In this document: positions 1-7,944 of the stretch, in pieces
Layout of the letters: every line of letters begins with the position of its first letter
Numbering within the stretch: position 1 is the first letter of the stretch
DNA from: an uncultured Ruminococcus sp.
Lineage (GTDB): Bacteria > Bacillota > Clostridia > Oscillospirales > Acutalibacteraceae
Direction of reading: 5' to 3'
Length of the DNA stretch: 12,537 nt
Assembly (NCBI GenBank): GCA_902773165.1
Contig: CACYDO010000146.1
Coordinates: 1 to 12,537, forward strand
The notes under the pieces: generated by a model
What the model was told of the DNA's origin: nothing
Databases searched by the model: none
What the model saw: only the letters and a program-made list of their open reading frames with translations
Program-made: the position numbers and the translations under genes

Positions 1-92
1 CGGCGTGTCGCCGCTGACGGTTCCGATTTCACTTTACAATAACAGGCGGCGTGTCGCCGCTGACGGTTCCGATTTCACTTTACAATAGCAGA
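1..92. repeat. Two tandem copies of a 46-bp hairpin-bearing repeat
   Basis: Bases 1-45 and 47-91 are the same except for one base (position 42 A, position 88 G), giving a period of 46. Each unit contains GCGGCG-TGT-CGCCGC, a perfect 6-bp stem with a 3-base loop (complete at 46-60; the first copy is cut by the window edge), followed by a non-structured part starting TTCCGATTTC. The array may continue upstream beyond the window. No coding frame or unique spacer is seen, so this is a plain tandem repeat and not a CRISPR. Its function is unknown to me. It could be an intergenic dispersed element or the terminator region of an upstream gene, although no T-run follows the stems. Confidence 0.9.
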
Positions 93-99
93 GAAGTGG

Positions 100-127
100 T
101 TTCCGCGTCTTAAAGTTTACGTATAAT
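100..127 (+). promoter_or_regulatory. Candidate sigma-A promoter upstream of pyrG
   Basis: A perfect -10 hexamer TATAAT lies at 122-127. The best -35 with normal spacing is TTTCCG at 100-105 (16-base spacer), which is only a half match to TTGACA. Transcription would start near 133, inside the dyad at 128-149. The -10 is good and the -35 is weak, so this is a candidate only. Confidence 0.35.
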
Positions 128-149
128 TTTATTTACATAGGTAAATAAA
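128..149. promoter_or_regulatory. Perfect 9-bp-arm inverted repeat, possible operator for pyrG-gltBD
   Basis: TTTATTTAC at 128-136 and GTAAATAAA at 141-149 are exact reverse complements around a 4-base spacer (ATAG). The dyad begins at the base after the TATAAT hexamer, where a repressor would block the start of transcription. It is AT-rich and has no T-run behind it, so a protein-binding site is more likely than a terminator. I cannot name the regulator. Confidence 0.4.
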
Positions 150-198
150 TCATAAGAGTACACAGTACAAAGCTTTAAAAAAATTTATTTCTGCGTAC

Positions 199-208
199 AT
201 GATATAGA
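199..208 (+). promoter_or_regulatory. Second candidate pyrG promoter (extended -10)
   Basis: TGATATAGA at 200-208 fits an extended -10 (TGn plus TATAGA). The 9-mer ATGATATAG at 199-207 recurs exactly in the strong promoter of the Rrf2 unit at 10092-10100. No convincing -35 lies 16-18 bases upstream. A start near 215 would leave a leader of only about 24 bases before pyrG. Confidence 0.3.
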
Positions 209-238
209 AAAAACAATGACTAAAAGAAGGATAAAAGA

Positions 239-1855
239 ATGACGAAATATATTTTTGTAACAGGCGGAGTTGTTTCCGGTCTGGGAAAGGGTATTACGGC
301 GGCTTCCTTGGGAAGACTGCTAAAAGCAAGAGGACTTAAAGTAGCAGCGCAGAAGCTTGACCCTTACATAAATGTCGATCCCGGTACAATGAGTCCGTAT
401 CAGCACGGAGAAGTTTTTGTAACGGAGGACGGCGCTGAAACAGACCTCGACCTCGGACATTACGAACGATTTATTGACGAAGACTTAAACAAGTATTCCA
501 ATCTGACCACAGGCAAGGTCTACTGGAATATTCTGAACAAAGAGCGCAAGGGGGAATTCCTCGGCGAAACGGTTCAGGTTATCCCCCACGTTACGAACGA
601 GATCAAGCATTTCATTTACAATGTCGGAAAAACAAGCAGCGCCGATATTGTAATCACAGAGATCGGCGGCACTGCCGGAGATATTGAAAGTCAGCCGTTC
701 ATAGAAGCAATCCGTCAGGTCGGACTGGAGGTCGGCAGCGAAAACGTCTGTTACATTCACGTCGCTCTCGTTCCTTATTTAAAATGCTCGCAGGAGCATA
801 AAACAAAGCCCGTTCAGCATTCCGTAAAGGAGCTTCAGGGCATGGGTATTAAGCCCGACATTATCGTTCTTCGCTGCGACGAACCGCTTGAAGACAACAT
901 TTTCAAAAAGATCTCGCTGTTCTGCAATGTTTCTGAGGACTGCGTTATCCAAAATATGAACGTTTCAATTTTGTATGAAGCCCCGATAATGCTTGAAAAA
1001 TCAGGTTTCTCCGAGGTTGTCTGCAAAAAGCTCGGCATAAAAGCTTCTGGCGCAGATCTTTCCGATTGGACAAATATGCTTGAAAGCATTGAGAGCAGAA
1101 AAAAATCCGTCACCATCGGCATCGTAGGAAAATACGTTCAGCTGCACGACGCATATCTTTCCGTTGCAGAAGCGATACACCACGCAGGATTTGCCTGCGG
1201 CACTCATACCGAAATAGAGTGGATCGACAGCGAAACGATTACAGACGAAAACGCCGCCGAAAAGCTAGGAAATTGCAGCGGAATTATCGTTCCCGGCGGC
1301 TTTGGCAGCAGAGGTATTCCCGGAATGATATCCACCGCAAAATATGCGCGTGAAAATAACGTTCCGTATCTCGGTATCTGCCTGGGAATGCAGATCGCTG
1401 TAATAGAATTTGCACGCAGCGTCTGCGGATTTAATGACGCAAACTCAGGCGAATTTGACGAGCAGACTAAGCACAAGGTCATCGACTTTATGCCCGATCA
1501 GAGCAGCAGCGTCAACAAAGGCGGCACGCTCAGGCTGGGCGCATATCCGTGTATTGCAGCTGAAAACACTAAGCTTGCACAGTGCTACGGCGAAACAAAA
1601 ATATACGAACGCCACCGCCACCGCTACGAATTCAACAACGAATACACCGAAATATTAACAAGCAAAGGACTAGTCATCGGCGGTACATCGCCCAATGGCA
1701 GTATTGTTGAAACGATAGAAATACCCTTAAATAATTTTTATGTCGGAGTGCAGTTCCACCCCGAATTCAAAAGCCGTCCGAATAAAGCGCATCCATTATT
1801 CAAGGGGCTGATAGAATCTGCGCTAAGGCAAAGTGAGGTAGATCATAATGAATGA
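239..1855 (+). CDS. pyrG: CTP synthase (glutamine-hydrolysing)
   Basis: The cytosolic enzyme makes CTP from UTP, ATP and glutamine. The 538-residue length is normal for the family. The N-terminal synthetase domain (about 1-270) opens with the nucleotide-binding stretch VSGLGKG (residues 12-18) and contains the usual DPYINVDPGTM segment (41-51). The C-terminal class I glutamine amidotransferase domain (about 290-530) has the oxyanion segment PGGFGSRG (352-359), nucleophile Cys381 in GICLGMQ, and the His507/Glu509 pair in QFHPE. The start is set by AGAAGG at 225-230, eight bases before the ATG. The gene overlaps gltB by 8 bases, so the two are probably co-transcribed and translationally coupled. 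I looked for the G-run and GAGCCC-type attenuator known for pyrG in other Firmicutes and did not find it, so regulation here is probably different. Confidence 0.98.
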   Translation: MTKYIFVTGGVVSGLGKGITAASLGRLLKARGLKVAAQKLDPYINVDPGTMSPYQHGEVFVTEDGAETDLDLGHYERFIDEDLNKYSNLTTGKVYWNILNKERKGEFLGETVQVIPHVTNEIKHFIYNVGKTSSADIVITEIGGTAGDIESQPFIEAIRQVGLEVGSENVCYIHVALVPYLKCSQEHKTKPVQHSVKELQGMGIKPDIIVLRCDEPLEDNIFKKISLFCNVSEDCVIQNMNVSILYEAPIMLEKSGFSEVVCKKLGIKASGADLSDWTNMLESIESRKKSVTIGIVGKYVQLHDAYLSVAEAIHHAGFACGTHTEIEWIDSETITDENAAEKLGNCSGIIVPGGFGSRGIPGMISTAKYARENNVPYLGICLGMQIAVIEFARSVCGFNDANSGEFDEQTKHKVIDFMPDQSSSVNKGGTLRLGAYPCIAAENTKLAQCYGETKIYERHRHRYEFNNEYTEILTSKGLVIGGTSPNGSIVETIEIPLNNFYVGVQFHPEFKSRPNKAHPLFKGLIESALRQSEVDHNE

Positions 1856-4800
1856 GAATGAGTACAAAAATACGTTATACAGACCGGAATTTGAACATGA
1901 CGCCTGCGGTATCGGCGCTGTTGTCAGCATTAAGGGCAAACAAAGCCACAAGGTAGTAAGCGACGCGCTTTCTATCGTAGAAAAGCTCCAGCACCGCGCA
2001 GGAATGGACGCCGCCGGGGAAACGGGCGACGGCGTTGGAATACTCGTTCAGATCTCGCACGAGTTCTTTTCAGGCGCAGCTGTGGATATTGACCTGCCCG
2101 GCGCAAGAGAATACGGTGTTGGTATGTTCTTCTTTCCGCAGGACGAACTGAAATGCAGTCAGGCTAAGAAAATGCTTGAAATAATCTGCGAAAAGGAAGG
2201 CGCAAAGCTTCTCGGCTGGAGAAACGTTCCGACCGACAGCAGCGTTATCGGCAGCAAGGCTCTTGCCTGTATGCCGCGCATTATGCAATGCTTTGTGAAG
2301 AAGCCAGAGGGCGTAAACAAAGGCATTGAATTCGACCGCAAGCTTTACGTTATCCGCAGAGAATTCGAGCAGTCGAACGACAATTCCTACGTCTGCTCCT
2401 TCTCGTCGAGAACGATCGTATATAAGGGCATGTTCCTTGTAGATCAGCTGAGAAAATTCTATCTCGATCTCCAGAGCGAGGATTACAAAAGTGCGCTTGC
2501 GCTCGTACATTCAAGATTCTCCACGAATACGAACCCTTCATGGGAGCGTGCCCACCCCAACCGCGTAATTCTCCACAACGGCGAGATAAACACCATCAGA
2601 GGAAACTTTGACAGAATGCTTGCCCGTGAGGAAACGATGACAAGCCCCGTTATGCAGGACGATTTTGACCGTGTTCTCCCTGTTATCAACGCGGCAGGCT
2701 CCGATTCCGCAATGCTTGACAATACGCTTGAATTTCTCATGATGAACGGCATGGAGCTGCCCAAGGCGGTAATGGTAACTATTCCCGAGCCGTATGCAAA
2801 TGACAAGACTATAACACGCGAAAAGCGTGATTTCTATCACTATTATTCCACAATGATGGAGCCGTGGGACGGCCCTGCCGCAATACTCTTCACCGACGGC
2901 GACACAGTAGGCGCGGTGCTCGACAGAAACGGTCTGCGTCCTTCGAGATATTACATCACAAACGACGATATGCTCATTCTCTCCTCCGAGGTAGGCGTTC
3001 TGCCGATAGCCAACGAAAACATCGTAAGCAAAAGCCGTCTGCGCCCGGGTAAAATGCTGCTTGTAGACCTTGTTGCACAGAAGGTCATCTCCGACGAGGA
3101 ATGCAAGCGCAGATACGCAACGGAAAAACCCTACGGCGAGTGGCTTGACGGAAATCTTGTTCAGCTTTCCGACCTTCCTATCCCCAACCACAAGGTTGAA
3201 AACCACACTCAGCAGCAGCGTGACAGACTTTACAAGACCTTCGGCTACACCTACGAGCAGATAAAGGATTCCATTCTCCCCATGGCGAAAAACGGCGGCG
3301 AGCCTACTGCCGCGATGGGTACCGATATTCCCCTTGCAGTACTTTCCGAGAAGCACCAGTCGCTGTTCTCGTACTTCAAGCAGAGCTTTGCACAGGTAAC
3401 CAATCCCCCGATCGACGCTATTCGCGAAGAGATCGTCACCGATACGACCGTTTACGTCGGCTCGGACGGTAATCTGCTTGAAGAAAAAGCGGAAAACTGC
3501 AATATGCTTGAGATTCACAATCCTATCTTAACGAGCGTTGACCTTATGAAGATAAAGGCGATTCGCCGCCCGGGCTTCAAGGCAGCTACCGTTTCTCTTC
3601 TCTATTACAAAAATACTCCTCTGGAGCGCGCACTCGACAGACTTTTTGTTTCATGCGACCGTGAGTACCGCAAGGGCGCTAACATCATCATTCTTTCCGA
3701 CCGCGGAGTTGACGAGAACCACGTTGCTATCCCGTCGCTGCTTGCAGTTTCCGCGATGGAGCAGTATCTTATCAGAACGAAGAAGCGCACCGCCGTTTCA
3801 ATCATTTTAGAGAGTGCAGAGCCTTGCGAGGTACATCATTTTGCTGCTCTTCTCGGCTACGGCGCAAGAGCTGTCAACCCATATCTTGCTCAGGAATGCA
3901 TTGCTGAGCTTATCGACAAGGGTCTTCTCGATAAAGATTACCACACCGCGATCAAGGACTACGATTCTGCTGTTCTTCACGGCATTGTAAAGATCGCTTC
4001 AAAAATGGGTATATCCACAATCTATTCCTACCAGTCATCTCAGATATTTGAGGCTGTCGGAATCAGACAGGACGTTATCGACAAGTATTTCACAAATACG
4101 GTCAGCCGTGTCGGAGGTATCGGACTTGAAGAGATCGGCGAGGGAGTTGAATGGCGTCACGACCACGCGTTTGACCCCTTAGGACTTGGCGTTGACACGA
4201 CAACAGACAGCGTAGGCACACACAAGCTTCGCTCCGGTCACGATAAAGAAGATCACATGTACAATCCCGAAACGATCATCGCCCTGCGTGAAGCGACACA
4301 GACTGGCAGCTACGAGCGTTTTAAGGAATACACCGCAATGGTAGACAGCGAAAGCGTTCCGCACACGCTCAGAGGACTTATGTCCTTCGATTTTGACAAA
4401 TGCACGCCTATCCCGATCGACGAGGTAGAGCCTGCAAGCGAGATCGTAAAGCGCTTCAAAACAGGCGCTATGAGCTACGGCTCCATCTCACAGGAAGCTC
4501 ATGAGTGCATGGCTGAGGCTATGAACATGCTCGGAGGCAAGTCGAATTCCGGTGAAGGCGGAGAAATGCCCGAACGTTTGGGAACAAGCAAAAACAGCGC
4601 GATCAAGCAGGTTGCCTCCGGTCGCTTCGGCGTAACAAGCGAATATCTTCTCAGCGCTAAGGAAATACAGATCAAAATGGCTCAGGGCGCAAAGCCCGGC
4701 GAAGGCGGTCATCTGCCCGGAAAGAAGGTTTACCCGTGGATCGCAAAGAACCGTTATTCAACCCCGGGCGTATCGCTCATCTCCCCTCCTCCGCACCACG

Positions 4801-6389
4801 ATATTTATTCGATCGAGGATCTTGCTCAGCTTATCTACGATCTTAAAAATGCAAACAGAAAGGCAAGAATCTCCGTTAAGCTCGTTTCGGAAGCAGGCGT
4901 CGGCACGATCGCCGCAGGCGTTGCAAAGGCAGGCGCACAGGTCGTTCTCATTTCGGGCTATGACGGCGGTACAGGCGCAGCGCCCGTAAGCTCTATCCAC
5001 AATGCAGGATTGCCGTGGGAGCTTGGACTTGCCGAAACACATCAGACGCTTATTAAAAACGGTCTGCGTTCGCGCGTCATCATCGAAACGGACGGCAAGC
5101 TCATGAGCGGGCGCGACGTTGCTGTTGCGGCAATGCTCGGCGCAGACGAATTCGGCTTTGCTACTGCGCCGCTCGTTACGATGGGCTGCGTAATGATGCG
5201 AGTGTGCAATCTTGATACATGTCCTGTAGGCATTGCAACGCAGAATCCCGAACTCAGAAAGCGCTTCTGCGGCAAGCCGGAATACATCGTTAACTTCATG
5301 ATGTTCATTGCGCAGGAGCTTCGCGAGATCATGGCTCAGCTCGGGATAAGAACTGTCTCAGAGCTTGTCGGCAGGTGCGACCTTATCCGTGTAAAGAAAA
5401 AGCAGGTCACTCACAGAGCAGAAATGATCGACTTATCCGGCATTCTCAGCAGTGAATTTGTAAATCAGGAAAAAGCTCATTTCGACCCGAACGACACTTA
5501 CGATTTCGGTCTGGAAAAGACGATAGACGAAAGCAGACTTATCCCCGAATTTGCAAAAGCCATCAAAAATCACACAAAGAAAACCGTAAGAGTAAACGTA
5601 ACGAGCACAGACCGCGCTCTCGGAACGATCTTCGGATCGGTACTGACAGAGAAATTCTCCGACACGCTTGAAGACGACTTCTACACAGTTCAGTGTACGG
5701 GCGGCGGCGGTCAGTCCTTCGGCGCATTCATTCCAAAAGGACTTACGCTCAGGCTTGAAGGCGACTCAAACGACTACTTCGGAAAAGGACTTTCCGGCGG
5801 CAAGCTGATCGTTTATCCGCCGAAGGAAAGCAGCTTCAAAGCAGAAGAAAACATCATTGTCGGCAACGTTGCGCTTTACGGAGCAACAAGCGGCGAAGCT
5901 TACGTAAACGGAATTGCAGGCGAGCGCTTCTGTGTGCGTAATTCCGGTGCATACGCCGTTTGCGAGGGCGTCGGCGACCACGGCTGCGAGTACATGACGG
6001 GCGGCAGAGTCGTTGTTCTCGGAAAAACGGGACGCAACTTTGCAGCAGGCATGAGCGGCGGTATCGCTTACGTTTACGACGAAGCGCACGATCTTTATCT
6101 TAAACTCAACAAGGAGCTTGTTACAATGGGCGGCGTTACGGAAAAGCACGACATTGAGGAGCTTCACACAATGATAGAAAAGCATCACGCTGCAACAGGT
6201 TCTCCCCTTGCAGGAAGAATACTTGAAAACTTTGAAGCATATCTTCCCAATTTCAAGAAGATCATGCCGAATGACTATAATAAAATGCTCGGTCTGATCG
6301 GGCGCTTTGAAGAAAAGGGTTTAGATCAGGAGCAGGCAGTTTTAGAGGCGTTTTATGCCGCTCAGAAGGGAGAGAATGTTCATGGGTAA
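1848..6389 (+). CDS. gltB: Glutamate synthase (NADPH-type), large/alpha subunit
   Basis: This subunit carries out the glutaminase and glutamate-forming half reactions, converting glutamine plus 2-oxoglutarate to two glutamates. The 1513 residues match the usual large subunit. A short propeptide ends before Cys20 (HDACGIG), the expected N-terminal nucleophile of the class II amidotransferase domain (about 20-430), which also has the HNGEINT segment. A central domain (about 475-765) is followed by the FMN domain (about 850-1200) with GEGGHLPGKK near residue 950. The [3Fe-4S] ligands are Cys1114, Cys1120 and Cys1125 (C-x5-C-x4-C). The C-terminal glycine-rich beta-helix starts near 1284 (GGGGQSFGAF). 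The ATG sits inside the last codons of pyrG, with GAGG at 1835-1838 as ribosome site, and the 3' end overlaps gltD by 8 bases. No frameshift or missing catalytic residue is seen. In Bacillus naming this subunit is GltA. Confidence 0.97.
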   Translation: MNENEYKNTLYRPEFEHDACGIGAVVSIKGKQSHKVVSDALSIVEKLQHRAGMDAAGETGDGVGILVQISHEFFSGAAVDIDLPGAREYGVGMFFFPQDELKCSQAKKMLEIICEKEGAKLLGWRNVPTDSSVIGSKALACMPRIMQCFVKKPEGVNKGIEFDRKLYVIRREFEQSNDNSYVCSFSSRTIVYKGMFLVDQLRKFYLDLQSEDYKSALALVHSRFSTNTNPSWERAHPNRVILHNGEINTIRGNFDRMLAREETMTSPVMQDDFDRVLPVINAAGSDSAMLDNTLEFLMMNGMELPKAVMVTIPEPYANDKTITREKRDFYHYYSTMMEPWDGPAAILFTDGDTVGAVLDRNGLRPSRYYITNDDMLILSSEVGVLPIANENIVSKSRLRPGKMLLVDLVAQKVISDEECKRRYATEKPYGEWLDGNLVQLSDLPIPNHKVENHTQQQRDRLYKTFGYTYEQIKDSILPMAKNGGEPTAAMGTDIPLAVLSEKHQSLFSYFKQSFAQVTNPPIDAIREEIVTDTTVYVGSDGNLLEEKAENCNMLEIHNPILTSVDLMKIKAIRRPGFKAATVSLLYYKNTPLERALDRLFVSCDREYRKGANIIILSDRGVDENHVAIPSLLAVSAMEQYLIRTKKRTAVSIILESAEPCEVHHFAALLGYGARAVNPYLAQECIAELIDKGLLDKDYHTAIKDYDSAVLHGIVKIASKMGISTIYSYQSSQIFEAVGIRQDVIDKYFTNTVSRVGGIGLEEIGEGVEWRHDHAFDPLGLGVDTTTDSVGTHKLRSGHDKEDHMYNPETIIALREATQTGSYERFKEYTAMVDSESVPHTLRGLMSFDFDKCTPIPIDEVEPASEIVKRFKTGAMSYGSISQEAHECMAEAMNMLGGKSNSGEGGEMPERLGTSKNSAIKQVASGRFGVTSEYLLSAKEIQIKMAQGAKPGEGGHLPGKKVYPWIAKNRYSTPGVSLISPPPHHDIYSIEDLAQLIYDLKNANRKARISVKLVSEAGVGTIAAGVAKAGAQVVLISGYDGGTGAAPVSSIHNAGLPWELGLAETHQTLIKNGLRSRVIIETDGKLMSGRDVAVAAMLGADEFGFATAPLVTMGCVMMRVCNLDTCPVGIATQNPELRKRFCGKPEYIVNFMMFIAQELREIMAQLGIRTVSELVGRCDLIRVKKKQVTHRAEMIDLSGILSSEFVNQEKAHFDPNDTYDFGLEKTIDESRLIPEFAKAIKNHTKKTVRVNVTSTDRALGTIFGSVLTEKFSDTLEDDFYTVQCTGGGGQSFGAFIPKGLTLRLEGDSNDYFGKGLSGGKLIVYPPKESSFKAEENIIVGNVALYGATSGEAYVNGIAGERFCVRNSGAYAVCEGVGDHGCEYMTGGRVVVLGKTGRNFAAGMSGGIAYVYDEAHDLYLKLNKELVTMGGVTEKHDIEELHTMIEKHHAATGSPLAGRILENFEAYLPNFKKIMPNDYNKMLGLIGRFEEKGLDQEQAVLEAFYAAQKGENVHG
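6365..6372 (+). promoter_or_regulatory. Ribosome site that fixes the gltD start at 6382
   Basis: GAAGGGAG (6365-6372) lies nine bases before the ATG at 6382. In-frame ATGs at 6355 and 6376 are upstream of it or too close. Only the 6382 start gives the MGKATGF N-terminus typical of this subunit. Confidence 0.8.
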
Positions 6390-7869
6390 GGCAACCGGAT
6401 TTATGGAGTACGAAAGAGTCGTAAACACGACAGTATCTCCCGAACACAGAATTAAAGATTTCAGCGAGTTTCATTCACCTCTGAACATAGAACAGCGTCA
6501 GCAGCAGGCTTCACGCTGCATGAACTGCGGAGTTCCGTTCTGCCAGTCTGCAATGAGATTAAACGGCATGGTGTCGGGCTGTCCTCTGCATAATCTTATT
6601 CCCGAATGGAACGACGAGCTTTACAACGGACATTTTGAGCATGCGCTCAACAGACTTCTCAAAACAAACAACTTCCCAGAATTTACCGGGCGGGTATGTC
6701 CTGCGCTTTGTGAAGCCGCTTGTACCTGCGGAATGAACGATACGCCCGTTACCGTTCACGACAACGAGCTTGCCGTTATAGAATACGGCTTTGCAAACGG
6801 CTATATGAAGCCTAATCCTCCTAAGGTTCGTACAGGTAAGCGCGTTGCCGTTGTTGGGTCTGGTCCTTCTGGTCTTGCCTGTGCAGATATGCTCAACAAG
6901 CGCGGTCACAATGTAACGATATTTGAAAAGGAAGATCGTCCGGGCGGACTGCTTATGTACGGCATCCCGAACATGAAGCTTGACAAAAGCATCGTGCTTC
7001 GCCGTATTCGTCTGATGGAGAGCGAAGGCATTGAATTCCGCACTAACTGCGACATAGGCGCGAATATCTCCGCACAGTCGCTTACAGAAGAATATGACGC
7101 AGTAGTTCTTTGCTGCGGCGCTGCAAATCCGCGCGACCTTAAAGTTGAAGGCAGAGAACTCAGCGGCGTTCATTTTGCAGTAGATTTCCTGAAATCGACA
7201 ACGAAAGCGCTTCTGAACGACGAATACGAAAGCGGAAACTACATCAGCGCAAAAGATAAGAACGTCCTCGTTGTCGGCGGCGGCGACACAGGCAATGACT
7301 GCGTAGGAACGTGCATGCGCCACGGCTGCAAATCGGTAACGCAGCTTGAAATGATGCCTAAGCTCCCCGACGAGCGCACACCTGACAATGCATGGCCGCA
7401 GTGGCCGCGCGTATGTAAGACGGATTACGGTCAGGAAGAGGCTGCCGCCGTTTTCGGTCATGACCCGAGAGTTTATCAGACCACGATAAAAAGACTTATC
7501 GGAGATGACAACGGCAGTTTAAGAGCAGCCGAGCTTGTTAAGCTTGAACCAAAAAAAGACGATACAACGGGAAGAACAATAATGTCTCAGGTCGAGGGCA
7601 GCGAATACACGGTAGAAGCCGATATGCTCCTTATCGCGGCAGGATTTCTCGGTTCGGCCCAGTACGTAACGGAAGCATTCGGCGTTGAGACAGATGCACG
7701 CACAAACGTTTCTACGGAATCGGGAAAATACGCGTCAAGTGCCGATAAGGTGTTCACCGCAGGCGATATGCACAGAGGTCAGAGCCTTGTAGTTTGGGCT
7801 ATCAGCGAAGGCAGGGCGGCTGCGCGCGAGGTAGACGAATTCCTGATGAGATATACAAATATGATGTAA
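6382..7869 (+). CDS. gltD: Glutamate synthase, small/beta subunit
   Basis: This FAD-dependent subunit takes electrons from NAD(P)H and passes them through iron-sulfur clusters to the FMN of the large subunit. From the chosen ATG the protein has 495 residues, normal for the family. The N-terminal cysteine motifs, Cys46/49/54 with Cys67 and then Cys106/110/114/116, are the ligands expected for two [4Fe-4S] clusters. The FAD-binding motif VVGSGPSGLA is at 157-166 and the NAD(P)H-binding motif VVGGGDTGND at 297-306. A C-terminal FAD contact segment, TAGDMHRGQS, is at 459-468. The start overlaps the end of gltB by 8 bases (ATGGGTAA), matching the pyrG-gltB junction and suggesting coupled, stoichiometric synthesis. 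A terminator-like hairpin begins 13 bases after the stop. Confidence 0.96.
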   Translation: MGKATGFMEYERVVNTTVSPEHRIKDFSEFHSPLNIEQRQQQASRCMNCGVPFCQSAMRLNGMVSGCPLHNLIPEWNDELYNGHFEHALNRLLKTNNFPEFTGRVCPALCEAACTCGMNDTPVTVHDNELAVIEYGFANGYMKPNPPKVRTGKRVAVVGSGPSGLACADMLNKRGHNVTIFEKEDRPGGLLMYGIPNMKLDKSIVLRRIRLMESEGIEFRTNCDIGANISAQSLTEEYDAVVLCCGAANPRDLKVEGRELSGVHFAVDFLKSTTKALLNDEYESGNYISAKDKNVLVVGGGDTGNDCVGTCMRHGCKSVTQLEMMPKLPDERTPDNAWPQWPRVCKTDYGQEEAAAVFGHDPRVYQTTIKRLIGDDNGSLRAAELVKLEPKKDDTTGRTIMSQVEGSEYTVEADMLLIAAGFLGSAQYVTEAFGVETDARTNVSTESGKYASSADKVFTAGDMHRGQSLVVWAISEGRAAAREVDEFLMRYTNMM

Positions 7870-7881
7870 GGAAATAATTTT

Positions 7882-7932
7882 GAGGAGAAAAGCAGAATCA
7901 ATCCGAACACGCTTTTCTCCTCCGTAATTTTT
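7882..7932 (+). terminator. Rho-independent terminator or leader attenuator between gltD and dapF
   Basis: GAGGAGAAAAGC at 7882-7893 and GCTTTTCTCCTC at 7911-7922 are exact reverse complements (12-bp stem, 17-base loop), followed by TTTTT at 7928-7932. It is well placed to end the pyrG-gltBD transcript. The ribosome site of dapF starts at the next base, so it could instead act as an attenuator of dapF-dapL. Confidence 0.85.
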
Positions 7933-7936
7933 GGAG
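7933..7936 (+). promoter_or_regulatory. Ribosome site that fixes the dapF start at 7945
   Basis: GGAG at 7933-7936, part of TTGGAG, lies eight bases before the ATG at 7945. A GTG at 7936 is in frame but overlaps this site, so it is rejected as the start. The upstream CTCC at 7920-7923 could pair with this GGAG if the terminator stem were open. Confidence 0.7.
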
Positions 7937-7944
7937 TGTTTATT

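Noticed and set aside
1..92. CRISPR array
   Set aside because: The repeated unit is contiguous, with no unique spacers, and there are no cas genes in the window.
128..238. CTP-sensing attenuator in the pyrG leader
   Set aside because: No initial G-run and no GC-rich terminator stem with T-run lies between the candidate start and the ATG.
2538..3518. Long open - strand frame opposite gltB (326 codons), and similar ones opposite gltD (6559-7461) and across the end of gltD and dapF (7735-8700)
   Set aside because: They lie wholly opposite strongly conserved genes, have no ribosome site and give low-complexity, family-less protein. They are shadows of the + strand codon bias.
6355..6381. Earlier in-frame start for gltD at 6355 or 6376
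   Set aside because: 6355 is upstream of the GAAGGGAG ribosome site, and 6376 is only three bases from it. The family N-terminus begins at the 6382 ATG.
7936..7944. GTG start for dapF at 7936
   Set aside because: It overlaps the GGAG ribosome site that serves the ATG at 7945, and the family N-terminus begins at that ATG.
7870..7944. Lysine riboswitch ahead of dapF
   Set aside because: Only 75 bases are available and they are filled by a single simple hairpin. The multi-helix L-box fold and its conserved bases are absent.
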